Positions 16,664-25,732 of a stretch of 64,000 bases of DNA are shown here, piece after piece. This stretch comes from Luteimicrobium album. Its GTDB lineage: Bacteria; Actinomycetota; Actinomycetes; Actinomycetales; Cellulomonadaceae. Numbering within the stretch: position 1 is the stretch's first letter; every line of letters starts with the position of its first letter. The notes beneath the pieces are model-generated. The model made no database searches. It saw only the letters and a program-made list of their open reading frames with translations, and was not told where the DNA came from. The stretch is from assembly GCF_030161555.1 (NCBI RefSeq), contig NZ_BSUK01000001.1, forward strand, positions 1-64,000, written 5' to 3'. The translations under genes and the position numbers were made by a program.

Positions 16664-17221
16664 ATGCAGGACACCACCACGACGTGGGACGTGCTCTCGT
16701 CCATCGGATCGTTCGGCGCGCTCGTCATCGTCGCCGCGTCCAGCGTCGTCGCACTCGTTCGCTGGTGGGTCACGCGCGATGACCGCGAGCGGGCGCGCGA
16801 GGTCCGCGTCGCCGAGCAGATTGCAAGCGACACGGCTGCGCGCCAGGCGCAGGCGCTCAGGGTCATCGCCTGGCATGAGGTCCAGCAACGCGAGGTCGGC
16901 CCTCGGCTGGGCTCGACGTTCATGACGTCAGTGGACGCCGCAGTCGTCTTCAACGGCTCGGAGCAGACCGTGTTCGACGTCGAGGTCGGCCTCGTCACCG
17001 ACAGCACGAATCGTTGGATCGAGGTCACGCACTGTGCCGTCCTCCCACCTGGCGCCCCCATGGCCTACGTCGCACCCGAGCGCGTGCTCGAAGCTGACGG
17101 GCGCGCTCGTGCCGTTATGACGTTCCGCGATGTGGCCGGTCGGTGGTGGCGCCGCTTCGAGAACGGCGGGCTGCAGCGCGTCGACGAGCACGGCGTGCCG
17201 AGCGACGACACGCCGGACTGA
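16664..17221 (+). CDS. Membrane-anchored hypothetical protein
   Basis: 185 residues. The N-terminal segment SSIGSFGALVIVAASSVVALVRWWV is one transmembrane helix, followed by a charged coiled coil (TRDDRERAREVRVAEQIA) and a beta-rich cytosolic domain (VVFNGSEQTVFDVEVGLVTD). TACGCT lies about 10 bases before the ATG, consistent with a leaderless promoter. Such 'TM plus Ig-like beta domain' proteins are frequent accessory genes; function unknown. Confidence 0.55.
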   Translation: MQDTTTTWDVLSSIGSFGALVIVAASSVVALVRWWVTRDDRERAREVRVAEQIASDTAARQAQALRVIAWHEVQQREVGPRLGSTFMTSVDAAVVFNGSEQTVFDVEVGLVTDSTNRWIEVTHCAVLPPGAPMAYVAPERVLEADGRARAVMTFRDVAGRWWRRFENGGLQRVDEHGVPSDDTPD

Positions 17222-17229
17222 CCTGCGCC

Positions 17230-17258
17230 TTGACCCCTTATCCACAGGCCCGCATACT
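17230..17258 (+). promoter_or_regulatory. Candidate late promoter
   Basis: TTGACC (17230-17235), a 17-base spacer and CATACT (17253-17258) form a good vegetative promoter in the 171-base gap before the small terminase gene. It is the only strong promoter-like sequence seen ahead of the structural operon. Confidence 0.55.
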
Positions 17259-17392
17259 GGGCGTGCGTTCGGCATGCCCGAACACACCCACACGACCCCC
17301 GTCGAGCCCACCAGCTCCGGGGTCGCCCCATGTCCGCGCGACGTCAACAGCCCGCCCGGCGCGGTGAGACCAGCCCAGGCAGGTGACGAGCG

Positions 17393-17896
17393 ATGCCCGC
17401 TGCCCGCCCCTGGACCGCCGCCGACGACCAACACCTGCGCGACCTCGCCGCCGCCGGCCACTCCGTCCGCGACATGGCCGCCGAGCTCGACCGGTCCAAG
17501 ACCGCCGTCGGGCGCCGCATGCAGCACCTCGGGATCCTCGTCGACCGCACCGCGACCCTCGCCGCGACGACCGCGAACGTCACCGACGCCCGCGGCCGGC
17601 GCGCGGCGCTCGAGCTCGCGCTCCTCGAGGACGCCGAACGCCTGCGGTCCCAGCTGTGGAGGCCGCACCTGTACTGGGACTGGGGCGGCAAGGACCACGA
17701 CTACGACGAGAAGGAAGCCCCGGAGCCGATCCCCTCGGACAAGCTGAAGCTCGTCCAGGCCGCCGGGGCCGCGATCGACCGGTCGCTGAAGATCGCCGTG
17801 CACGACGCGGACGGCGGGATCGTCGACGCCCTGTCGATGCTCGACGGCATCGCGAACGCGATCACTGCCGCCGCCGACCAGGATGGTGCACCATGA
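17393..17896 (+). CDS. terS: Terminase small subunit-like protein
   Basis: 167 residues. N-terminal HTH for DNA recognition (PWTAADDQHLRDLAAAGHSVRDMAAELDRSKTAVGRRMQHLG), a helical oligomerisation part (RRAALELALLEDAERLRSQLW) and an acidic C-terminus. It directly precedes the large terminase with an ATGA overlap, the usual arrangement. Confidence 0.8.
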   Translation: MPAARPWTAADDQHLRDLAAAGHSVRDMAAELDRSKTAVGRRMQHLGILVDRTATLAATTANVTDARGRRAALELALLEDAERLRSQLWRPHLYWDWGGKDHDYDEKEAPEPIPSDKLKLVQAAGAAIDRSLKIAVHDADGGIVDALSMLDGIANAITAAADQDGAP

Positions 17897-19220
17897 CGCC
17901 CGTCGCGACCGCGACGCCGGCCGTCGTCGCCGCCGTCCGCCAGCAGCTCTCCCCGCGCAGATCCGCTCTATCGCCCACGCGGACGCCCGCGTCGTCCAGT
18001 GGACTGGGAGCATCCGGTCAGGGAAGACGATCGCGTCGCTGCTGCGCTGGCTGCTGTTCGTCGCGAAGGCCCCGCGCGGTGGTGAGCTCGTCGTCGTCGG
18101 CCGCACCCGCGAGTCCATCGCCCGCAACGTCTTCGGCCCCCTCAAGGACCCGTCCCTGTTCGGCACCCTGGCACGGCACGTCGCGTACACCGCGGGCGCA
18201 CCGACTGGCGTCATCCTCGGGCGGACGGTTCACGTCCTCGGCGCGTCTGACGCCCGCTCCGAGGCCGTGCTGCGTGGCCTGACCGTGGCCGGCGCGTACG
18301 TCGACGAGTCGACCCTCGTCAGCGAGGCGTTCTGGACGCAGCTCCTCGGCCGCATGTCCGTGCCCGGAGCGCAGCTGTTCGCGACGACGAACCCCGACGG
18401 GCCCGCGCACTGGCTCAAGCGGCAGGTCATCGACCGCGCCGCCGAGCTCGGCTACCAGGTCCACCGGTTCCGCCTCACCGACAACACGCACCTCGACCCC
18501 GCTTACGTCGAGCAGGTGCAGCGCGAGTACGTGGGCCTCTGGTACCGCCGGTTCATCCTCGGCGAGTGGGTCCAGGCCGCCGGCGCCGTCTACGAGCAGT
18601 GGGACCCAGCCCGCCACGTCATCGACCCCGACGCGCTCCCCACGATGGACCGGGTGCTCGCGCTCGGCGTGGACTACGGCGACCAGCACGCGACCCGCGG
18701 CTACCTCCTCGGCGTCGGGCCCGACACGCGCGACGGCGCGACCGGGGACCGGCTGTACGTCCTCGACGAGTGGGCGCCGGGGCACGCGACGATCGGCGAG
18801 CACGCCACCTCGCTGCGCACTTGGCTCGCCGCCCGGCCGCACGACGCGTGGCAGCGACCCGAGTGGGTCGCCGTCGACTCCGCCGCGGCGTCGTTCCGGC
18901 ACCAGCTGTTCCACGACGGCGTCCCCGGCGTCCGCAACGCCCACAAAGCCGTCCTGCCCGGCATCCAGCTCATCGCGTCGCTGCTCGCCGTCGACAAGCT
19001 CGTCGTGTCGGCGACGTGCCCTCGTCTGATCGAACGGATCACCGGGTACGTGTGGGACGACAAGGCCACCGCGCGTGGTGAGACGGCGCCGGTGAAGGCC
19101 GACGACGACGAGGTCGACGCCCTGCGGTACGCGATCTACACGACCCGCCACGACTGGCGTTCCGCCGTCCCCGTCGCACCCGCGATGGACGACGCGCCCG
19201 GCGCCGACACGACCGACTGA
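17893..19220 (+). CDS. terL: Terminase large subunit, one-base frameshift
   Basis: DNA packaging motor and nuclease. ATPase domain: Walker A-like WTGSIRSGKTIASLL, Walker B AYVDESTLV, then FATTNPDGP (motif III region). RNase H-like nuclease: GVDYGDQHATRGYLLGV, VAVDSAAASFRHQL, and DDDEVDALRYAIY. A frame break in the C-run 17951-17954 separates the ATG-started N-terminus (MTPVATATPAVVAAVRQQLSP) from the rest; one added C gives AQIRSIAHADARVVQW and 442 residues. Confidence 0.92.
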
Positions 19221-19224
19221 CCGG

Positions 19225-19332
19225 CTACCGACCGCGGCGACGCTTCCGAAGCTCCGGGTTGTCGCGCCTCCGGATGTACACGGTGTAGGCGATCGGCACG
19301 ACGAGAAGCACGACCAGATACAGCCAGCTCAC
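19225..19332 (-). CDS. Tiny antisense single-helix membrane protein
   Basis: 35 residues in the 155-base gap between terL and portal, read leftward from GTG 19332 (an in-frame GTG at 19341 is an alternative). The sequence is one hydrophobic helix (SWLYLVVLLVVPIAYTVYI) followed by a strongly basic tail (RRRDNPELRKRRRGR). The clear topology argues for a real gene, but it is short and no ribosome site is obvious. A very similar design occurs at 38178-38282. Confidence 0.4.
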   Translation of the reverse strand: MSWLYLVVLLVVPIAYTVYIRRRDNPELRKRRRGR

Positions 19333-19375
19333 ACCGTCCACGGCCCGAGCGTCCCACACCACCGAGGAGGCCCGC

Positions 19376-20929
19376 ATGCCGCTGCCCCAGAACGGCACCG
19401 CGTGGCCCCCGAAGGTCCTCGCCCCGATCCGCACCCAGCAGGACGTCTGGGACGCCTGGTACGTCGGCACCCCCGACCGCCTCACCGCGGCGTACCGGAC
19501 GGCGCAGCGCGACGACCGCGCGTCCACCACACGCCGGGCCCAGTACGCCGGCGGCGTCGTCGGGTCCCTCGCCAGGTTCTGGTGGGGCCGACCCGACAAC
19601 GGGCTCGCGCAGCGCCGCGACCAGACCCACGTCCCGATCGCCGCGGACCTGTGCCGCGCGTCGGCGGACCTGCTGTACGCGGAACCGCCCGTCGTCACGA
19701 CCGACAGCGAGGACACGGCGACGAACGCGCGCGTGGCCGGGTACGTCGACGACGCCCTCGCCACCACGCTCGCCGCCGGGGCGGAGCTCGGCGCCGCGCT
19801 CGGTGGCCGGTACCACCGGGTCACGTGGGACCCGCAGCTCGCCGACGCCCCGTTCGTCACGACGGTCGACGCCGACGCCGCGCTCCCCGAGTTCCGGTGG
19901 GGGCGCCTTGTCGCTGTCACGTTCTGGCACGTCGTCGGTCACCACGGCGGGACCGTGTGGCGGCACCTCGAGCGCCACGAGCTCGACCCGGCCGGCTTCG
20001 GGCTGGTCTTCCACGCCCTGTACGAGGGCACCGGCGACAACCTCGGCCGCGGGGTCCCGCTCGTCGAGCAGCCGGCGACGGCGCCGCTCGCCGACCTCGT
20101 CGCAGCGGACGGTGCGCTCGCCGCGGGCCGCACCCCGGGCCTCGCCGTCGTGTACGTGCCGAACCAGACACCGCAGCGGCGGTGGCGGGACCACCCGATC
20201 GGCCGCGCGCTCGGCCGCTCGGACCTGGACGGCGTCGAGGGCCTGATGGACAACCTCGACGAGACGTGGTCGTCGCTGATGCGGGACATCCGCCTCGCGA
20301 AGGCCCGCCTCATCGTCCCGACGACGTACCTCCAGGACGCCGGGCCCGGCAAGGGCGCGTCGTTCGACCTGGACGCCGAGGTGTACGAGGCCGTCAAGGC
20401 CCCGCTCGGCGACGTCAACGGCGCGCTCGCAATCACGGCGCAGCAGTTCGCTATCCGCGTCGACGAGCACCTGCGCACCGCCGACAGCCTCGTCGCACGG
20501 ATCATCCAGTCCGCCGGGTACGCCGGTGCGACGTTCGGTGAGGACGGCGGCGACGGCGGGGCGATCACAGCTACCGAGGTGCATGCCCGGGAGCGGGCGT
20601 CGTTCCAGACGCGGGACCGGAAGATCCGGCTCGAGCGGCCCGCGGTGCAGCAGCTCATGGGCAAGATGCTCACGATCGACGCCTCGGTGTTCGGCACCCA
20701 GCTCGACACGAGCGCGCACGTCACGGTCACGTTCCCGGACTCCGTGCAGGACAGCGTCCTGACGCTCGCGCAGACCGCGCAGGCCCTCGAAGCCGGCCGC
20801 GCCGCCTCGACCCAGGTCAAGGTGCAGCTCGTGCACCCGGACTGGGGCAAGGAGCAGGTCGACGAGGAGGTCGCCCGGATCGTCGCCGAGCAGTCGTTGA
20901 CGTCCCCGGACACCGTCCCGACGTTCTGA
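19376..20929 (+). CDS. Portal protein
   Basis: 517 residues, GAGGAG before the ATG. Phage portal of the SPP1 gp6 type: N-terminal RFWWGRPDNGLAQRRDQTHVPIAADLCRASADLLYAEPP, central GLMDNLDETWSSLMRDIRLAKARLIVP, and the helical crown part with ITATEVHARERASFQTRDRK. Forms the dodecameric DNA gate at the capsid vertex. Position after terL and size agree. Confidence 0.9.
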   Translation: MPLPQNGTAWPPKVLAPIRTQQDVWDAWYVGTPDRLTAAYRTAQRDDRASTTRRAQYAGGVVGSLARFWWGRPDNGLAQRRDQTHVPIAADLCRASADLLYAEPPVVTTDSEDTATNARVAGYVDDALATTLAAGAELGAALGGRYHRVTWDPQLADAPFVTTVDADAALPEFRWGRLVAVTFWHVVGHHGGTVWRHLERHELDPAGFGLVFHALYEGTGDNLGRGVPLVEQPATAPLADLVAADGALAAGRTPGLAVVYVPNQTPQRRWRDHPIGRALGRSDLDGVEGLMDNLDETWSSLMRDIRLAKARLIVPTTYLQDAGPGKGASFDLDAEVYEAVKAPLGDVNGALAITAQQFAIRVDEHLRTADSLVARIIQSAGYAGATFGEDGGDGGAITATEVHARERASFQTRDRKIRLERPAVQQLMGKMLTIDASVFGTQLDTSAHVTVTFPDSVQDSVLTLAQTAQALEAGRAASTQVKVQLVHPDWGKEQVDEEVARIVAEQSLTSPDTVPTF

Positions 20930-20942
20930 CGGGAGGCCCGTC

Positions 20943-22046
20943 GTGCCGGTCGACCCGTCGTTCGGTGAGCGCCTCGCGCGCCGCGTCTCCACCCTGTACG
21001 CGCAGGCCGAGCTCGTCGTCCTCCGCCTCATCCGCGACCGCGTCGCACGAGGCCTGGACGCACCGGACTGGGCGGAACAGAAGGCGCTGCAGCTCGAGGC
21101 GCTGCGCCGGGAGATCGCCGAGCAGCTCGCGACCGTGCAGGACGCGGCGACGAAGGAGCTGCTGCAGGTGATCCTCGACGCCGCGGCGGCGGGCGAGGGC
21201 GCGGCGGCCGCCGACCTGACCGCGCTCGGCCTCGAGGTGCCGTCACTGTCGCCGGCGGCGCAGGCCGCGGTGCAGCAGATCGCCGCGGAGACGACGTGGA
21301 AGCTCCGCGCCCTCCCGGCGACGGTGCTGCGGGCGTCGACGGACGCGTACCAGCGGGTCGTCGCGCAGGCCGCGTCGACGGTCGTCGTCGGGGCGCAGAC
21401 GCGCCGGCAGGCCGCGCAGCAGGCGATGGACGGGCTCCTGGGTCGCGGGATCGGCGGGTTCACGGACTCGGCCGGGCGGCGGTGGCAGCTCGCGTCGTAC
21501 GTCGAGATGGCCGTGCGCACCGGCGCCGGCGGGGCCGCGATCCAAGGGCACGTCGCGACGCTCTCGGCGTCGGGCCTGGACCTGGTGCTCGTGTCGGACG
21601 CGCCGCGGGAGTGCCCGCTGTGCCGACCGTGGGAGGGCAAGGTTCTCTCGATCAGCGGGCAGTCCGTCGGGACGGTCGAGGTCCGGTCCGCGACGACGGG
21701 CCAGCCGGTGAAGGTCCACGTCGCCGGGTCGGTGGCCGAGGCGCGGGCGGCGGGGTTCCAGCACCCGAACTGCCGGCACAGCTTGAACGCGTACGTGCCG
21801 GGTGCCACGGTCGCGCCGAAGCCGCGCAGCTCGCCTGAGGGGTACGAGGCGCAGCAGCGGCAGCGAGCGCTCGAGCGCGGGATCCGAACGTGGAAGATGC
21901 GCGAGGCGATCGCCCTCGACGAGCCCGGCCGCCGGGCCGCGGCGGCGAAGGTCGCGGAGTGGCAGGCCGCACTCCGGGCTCACCTGGCGGCGAACCCGGA
22001 GCTGAAGCGGCAGTCGGCGCGCGAGCAGATCGGGAAGGCGCGCTAG
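20943..22046 (+). CDS. Minor capsid protein (Mu F/SPP1 gp7-like)
   Basis: 367 residues, GGGAGG before the GTG. Long helical N-terminus (LVVLRLIRDRVARGLD, LQLEALRREIAEQL) and the family signature region DAPRECPLCRPWEGKVLSIS ... GFQHPNCRHSLNAYVPG, with Cys/His residues typical of phage minor capsid protein 2/Mu F-like proteins. Basic C-terminal tail. It follows the portal, as usual for these head-assembly proteins. Confidence 0.85.
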   Translation: MPVDPSFGERLARRVSTLYAQAELVVLRLIRDRVARGLDAPDWAEQKALQLEALRREIAEQLATVQDAATKELLQVILDAAAAGEGAAAADLTALGLEVPSLSPAAQAAVQQIAAETTWKLRALPATVLRASTDAYQRVVAQAASTVVVGAQTRRQAAQQAMDGLLGRGIGGFTDSAGRRWQLASYVEMAVRTGAGGAAIQGHVATLSASGLDLVLVSDAPRECPLCRPWEGKVLSISGQSVGTVEVRSATTGQPVKVHVAGSVAEARAAGFQHPNCRHSLNAYVPGATVAPKPRSSPEGYEAQQRQRALERGIRTWKMREAIALDEPGRRAAAAKVAEWQAALRAHLAANPELKRQSAREQIGKAR

Positions 22047-22047
22047 C

Positions 22048-22209
22048 TCAGTGCGGCTGCGCCGGGTTCAGGAGCCACGCGCGCGCTTCCGCGAGGTCCT
22101 TCGCCGCCGTGGAGTACTCCAGGGCGTGTGCCCCGGGCGCCTCCTGCGCCTTCGCCGCGAGCTTCACGATCGCTGCCTCGAGCGCGTCCGCGCTTGCCTT
22201 CTCTGCCAT
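22048..22209 (-). CDS. Small antisense protein between minor capsid and scaffold
   Basis: 53 residues read leftward from the ATG at 22209, with AAGGGATCGG just upstream. Sequence is one helical, Ala/Glu-rich domain (AEKASADALEAAIVKLAAKA, EYSTAAKDLAEARAWLLN). The good ribosome site and helical pattern support it; the region upstream (22210-22307) would hold divergent promoters for it and for the scaffold gene. Unknown function. Confidence 0.5.
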   Translation of the reverse strand: MAEKASADALEAAIVKLAAKAQEAPGAHALEYSTAAKDLAEARAWLLNPAQPH

Positions 22210-22307
22210 GTCGTCCGATCCCTTCGTTGGTCGCGCGCCTGGTGCGTGCGACCTGGCCCGAACCGTAGGGCCGACCACCCACAACAGCGCCCGGGAGGCA
22301 CTGGACC

Positions 22308-23063
22308 ATGTTCCACACCACCAGCATCACGCACGTCACCCTGCCCACCCCGGGCATGCCCCGCCGCTTCGAGCGCCTGCGCTTCTTCTCCGCGCCCGCC
22401 GACGCCATCGCCGGCCCCGACGGCGCCAGCCAGGAGAGCGCACCGGGCGACGACGGGCAGAAGCCGACCACGCCGTCGCCCGCTGACCTCGCCGCGGCCG
22501 TCCAGCAGCGCCAGGTGCAGCAGCCGAAGGGCGACGACGGCGGCGAGTGGGACGGCAAGGTCGACTCCCTGCCGCCCGGCGTCCAGAAGCTCATCGGCGA
22601 CCTGCGCAAGGAGGCCGGCGACGCCCGCGTCAACGCGAAGCAGAGCGCCGCGCAGGAGGCCCGCGACGCCCTCGCCCAGGAGATCGGCAAGGCCCTCGGC
22701 CTCGTCAAGGGCGACGAGGCACCCGACCCCGCCAAGCTCGCCAAGACCGCCGCCGACTCCGCGTCCGAGGCTCGGCAGGCGCGCGTCGAGCTCGCCGTGT
22801 TCCGCGCCGCCCCCGGCCTCAAGGCCGATCCCGGCGCCCTCCTCGACTCCCGCGCCTTCCTGACGAAGGTCGCGGACCTCGACCCCACCGACGACGGCTT
22901 CGCCGACGCGGTGAAGACCGCCATCACCGACGCGGTCAAGGACAACCCCAAGCTCGCGACCCAGGCGGTCGGAGCGTCCAGCGTCGACCACGCCGGCGGG
23001 ACCGGCGAGAAGACCAAGCCCAAGTCCCTCGCCGACGCCGTCACCGCGGCGTACGGCCAGTAG
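22308..23063 (+). CDS. Scaffolding protein
   Basis: 251 residues immediately before the capsid gene. A disordered, acidic N-terminus (PDGASQESAPGDDGQKP), a long coiled coil (KLIGDLRKEAGDARVNAKQSAAQEARDALAQEIGKAL) and a short C-terminal motif (SLADAVTAAYG) match phage scaffolds, which guide capsid assembly and then leave the head. Confidence 0.85.
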   Translation: MFHTTSITHVTLPTPGMPRRFERLRFFSAPADAIAGPDGASQESAPGDDGQKPTTPSPADLAAAVQQRQVQQPKGDDGGEWDGKVDSLPPGVQKLIGDLRKEAGDARVNAKQSAAQEARDALAQEIGKALGLVKGDEAPDPAKLAKTAADSASEARQARVELAVFRAAPGLKADPGALLDSRAFLTKVADLDPTDDGFADAVKTAITDAVKDNPKLATQAVGASSVDHAGGTGEKTKPKSLADAVTAAYGQ

Positions 23064-23079
23064 CCCAAGGAGCCTACCC

Positions 23080-24087
23080 ATGCCCGTCACCCTCGTAGAG
23101 GCCAAGAACAACACCCAGGACGACGTCGACGTCGCCGTCATCGACGAGTTCCGCAAGGAGTCCGAGATCCTCGACTCCCTCGTCTTCGACGACGTCGTCA
23201 ACCCGTCCGGCGGCGGCGACACCCTGACCTACGGGTACCGCCGTCTCGTCACCCAGCCCACCGCCGCGACCCGCGCGATCAACAGCGAGTACACGGCCCA
23301 GAACGTCACCACGACCCGGTACACGACCGACCTTGCCGTCATGGGCGGCAGCTTCGAGGTGGACCGCGTCGTCGCGAAGCTCGGGCCCGCCGCGTCGGGT
23401 GCCGTGACCCTCAACCTCAACCAGAAGATCAAGGCGACGCGGACGAAGTTCCAGGACCTCGTCATCAACGGCGACACCGCGACCGACGCCAACGGCTTCG
23501 ACGGTCTCGACAAGGCCCTCACCGGGTCTGACACCGAGATGAACGTCGACGTGGTCACGGACTGGTCCTCGTTCTCGGACGCGAACGCCGCGAACGTGGC
23601 GCTCGACGTCATCGACGAGTTCCTCGCGCTCCTCGACGGCACACCGACGATCGTGCTCGGCAACGCGAAGGCGCTCGCTCGATTCCGGGCCGCGGCCCGC
23701 CGCGCCGGGATGTACACGCAGAACCCGGTCGACGGGCTCGTCGGGCAGAACGGGCGCCCGATCGTCCGCGAGCAGTACGGGTCGATCGTGTTCGCCGACC
23801 CGGGCGCGAAGGCCGGGACGAACGACCCGATCATCCCGATCGAGACCCGCACGGTCGCGACCGTTTCGACGACTGGCCTGACGGACCTGTACGCGTACCG
23901 CGTCGGGCTCGACGGGTTCCACGGAATCTCGACCGTCGGCGGCCAGCTCGTGGCCACGTTCCTGCCCGACTTCACCACGCCCGGCGCGGTGAAGAAGGGC
24001 GAGGTCGAGCTCGGCCCGGTCGGTGTCGCTCTCAAGGCGACGAAGGCCGCGGCCGTCCTGCGCAACATCAAGGTGCAGGGCGACTGA
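23080..24087 (+). CDS. Major capsid protein (HK97 fold)
   Basis: 335 residues, AAGGAG before the ATG. Recognised by N-terminal VAVIDEFRKESEILDSLVFDDVV, the E-loop/P-domain stretch AVMGGSFEVDRVVAKLG, LVINGDTATDANGFDGLDKAL, and the C-terminal LYAYRVGLDGFHGISTV typical of actinophage HK97-like capsids. Forms the head shell. Confidence 0.9.
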   Translation: MPVTLVEAKNNTQDDVDVAVIDEFRKESEILDSLVFDDVVNPSGGGDTLTYGYRRLVTQPTAATRAINSEYTAQNVTTTRYTTDLAVMGGSFEVDRVVAKLGPAASGAVTLNLNQKIKATRTKFQDLVINGDTATDANGFDGLDKALTGSDTEMNVDVVTDWSSFSDANAANVALDVIDEFLALLDGTPTIVLGNAKALARFRAAARRAGMYTQNPVDGLVGQNGRPIVREQYGSIVFADPGAKAGTNDPIIPIETRTVATVSTTGLTDLYAYRVGLDGFHGISTVGGQLVATFLPDFTTPGAVKKGEVELGPVGVALKATKAAAVLRNIKVQGD

Positions 24088-24410
24088 TGGCTACCGTGCG
24101 CACCCCCGTAGCGGGGTTCAACGGGACCGTCGTCGGCGTCGACTTCAAGGACGGCACCGGCGAGACGGAGGACGCCGCGGCGCTGGCGTACTTCGCGCGC
24201 CACGGCTACACGGTCGAGGCGCCTGAGACGCCGCCCTTCCCGGAGGGCGACCCGTCGGCGAGCTGGAAGGCCCCCGAGCTCAAGGCGTACGCCGCCGAGC
24301 ACGGGGTCGACCTCGGCGGCGCGACCAAGAAGGAGGACGTCCTGGCCGTGCTCGTCGGCAAGGCGGCCTCCGACGAGCAGACCGGCGACGGCGAGCAGCC
24401 GACCGAGTGA
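24087..24410 (+). CDS. Head protein with C-terminal HeH/LEM-like motif
   Basis: 107 residues, ATGA overlap with the capsid gene. N-terminal beta-rich part (FNGTVVGVDFKDGTGETED) then ALAYFARHGYTVE, and a C-terminal SWKAPELKAYAAEHGVDLGGATKKEDVLAVL that fits an HeH/SAP-like helix-extended loop-helix. Similar genes follow the capsid in many actinophages; probably a head-stabilising or DNA-contacting protein. Confidence 0.65.
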   Translation: MATVRTPVAGFNGTVVGVDFKDGTGETEDAAALAYFARHGYTVEAPETPPFPEGDPSASWKAPELKAYAAEHGVDLGGATKKEDVLAVLVGKAASDEQTGDGEQPTE

Positions 24411-24480
24411 GACCGCGCCGGGCCAGGGAGACGGCCACGCACCCTGGCCCGGCGCACCCACCGACACGAAGGGCACGACG

Positions 24481-24909
24481 ATGAGCCTCGTCTACGCCAC
24501 ACCCGCCGACCTCGCCGCATGGACGGGCACGGCCGCGCCCGCGAACGCGGTGACGCTGCTGCGGGTCGCGTCGGGCCTCGTACGCCGCGCGACCGTCACC
24601 GCCTGGTACGCGACCAACGACACCGGCGCACCGACAGACCCCGACGTCGTGCAGGCGTTCAGCGATGCGACGTGCGCGCAGGCCGCCACGTGGGCCACGC
24701 TCGGGATCGACCCGACGACGGCCGGCGTGGACACGGGCACGGGCGGGCGGGTCGTCGCGTCGAGGGCCCTCGGCCCGGCGAACATCTCGTACGCCGGCGC
24801 GGACGACACCGCGGCGCGGCGCGCGCAGCTCGCCGACGACCTCACCCCGGAGGCGCTGGGGATCCTCGCGGATGCGGGCCTGGTTCGTGGGGTCCGCACC
24901 CACGGATGA
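24481..24909 (+). CDS. Head-tail connector (gp6/gp15-like)
   Basis: 142 residues. Starts SLVYATPADLAAWTGTAAP, followed by a helical bundle with DPDVVQAFSDATCAQAATWATL and LTPEALGILADAGL, the pattern of HK97 gp6/SPP1 gp15 adaptors that form the ring beneath the portal. Position between capsid and head closure agrees. Confidence 0.75.
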   Translation: MSLVYATPADLAAWTGTAAPANAVTLLRVASGLVRRATVTAWYATNDTGAPTDPDVVQAFSDATCAQAATWATLGIDPTTAGVDTGTGGRVVASRALGPANISYAGADDTAARRAQLADDLTPEALGILADAGLVRGVRTHG

Positions 24910-25076
24910 CGCGTGCATGACGCGACCGAATCTCACGCGTCACGCCTCTGACCTGCGCGTATGACGCAGATGACGCGATGACACGACTTTCTAGGTTGCG
25001 GCCCTACGCGCCCGCACACGCCTGAGAGCAACCCGCAGACGCGTCATACGCGTCATACGCGTCATCGGAGGCGATC
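24910..25076. repeat. Non-coding TGACGCG iteron region, copy B
   Basis: A 167-base gap within the structural operon. It carries TGACGCG iterons (24907, 24918, 24971), a segment 24934-25017 that aligns with copy A (12936-13018), and three tandem ACGCGTCAT repeats at 25039-25047, 25048-25056 and 25057-25065. No coding sequence is seen. A regulatory or replication element placed between two connector genes is unusual. Confidence 0.65.
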
Positions 25077-25394
25077 GTGAGCGAGCTCGACGACTTCTTC
25101 GTCCACACCGTGACCCTCACCCCGAAGACCGGAGACAGCGGCTACGGCCCCACCTTCGGCACCCCGACCGACGTGGCGTGCTTCGTCGACGACACCGTGC
25201 AGCTCGTCCGCGCCCCCGACGGCGAACAGGTCGTCTCCTCGTCCACCGTCTACGCGCCGCCCGGTGCACCCGACGGGCCACCCGGGTCGACGATCACGTT
25301 CCCGGACGGCCGGGTCTCGACCGTCATCACGCAGGCTCGCCGCACGTCTGGGCCGCTCGACCTGCCCGACCACGTCGCATGGACGGTGACCTGA
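25077..25394 (+). CDS. Head closure protein (SPP1 gp16-like)
   Basis: 105 residues from GTG 25077, with GGAGG upstream. Small beta-barrel pattern (FFVHTVTLTPKTGDSGYGPTFG, VACFVDDTVQLVRAPDG, GSTITFPDGRVSTVITQARR) and genomic position match head-closure/stopper proteins that seal the connector. Confidence 0.7.
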   Translation: MSELDDFFVHTVTLTPKTGDSGYGPTFGTPTDVACFVDDTVQLVRAPDGEQVVSSSTVYAPPGAPDGPPGSTITFPDGRVSTVITQARRTSGPLDLPDHVAWTVT

Positions 25395-25732
25395 TGGCGA
25401 GCATGCAGCCCGGCAGGTACCGGCCCGGCGCCCTGCGCGCCGCCATCGAGCGCGGTCTCGGCGTCGCAGCCGAGCACGTCCTCACCGTCTCGAACGCCCG
25501 CGTCCCGCACGAGGAAGGCACCCTCGAGCGGTCGGGCGCGACCTCGCAGAACGGCACGACGGTCGCGATCTCGTACGACACGCCGTACGCGGTCCGCCAG
25601 CACGAGGACCTGTCACTGCGGCACGACGAGGGCCGGCAGGCGAAGTACCTCGAGTCCGCGCTGAACGACGAGGCCCGCACCGTCGGGGACATCGTCGCCC
25701 AGGCGGCTCGCGAAGCCCTCGGGAGCAGCTGA
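25394..25732 (+). CDS. HK97 gp10-like tail-completion protein
   Basis: 112 residues, ATGA overlap. The layout LRAAIERGLGVAAEHVLTVSNARVPHEEGTLERSG ... YAVRQHEDLSLRHDEGRQAKYLE is typical of HK97_gp10/minor capsid-tail joining proteins. Confidence 0.75.
   Translation: MASMQPGRYRPGALRAAIERGLGVAAEHVLTVSNARVPHEEGTLERSGATSQNGTTVAISYDTPYAVRQHEDLSLRHDEGRQAKYLESALNDEARTVGDIVAQAAREALGSS

Noticed and set aside
19136-21808. An 890-residue minus-strand open frame opposite portal and minor capsid genes
   Set aside because: Low-complexity shadow. Only the short 19225-19332 stretch at its end has a believable protein pattern, and it is reported separately with low confidence.
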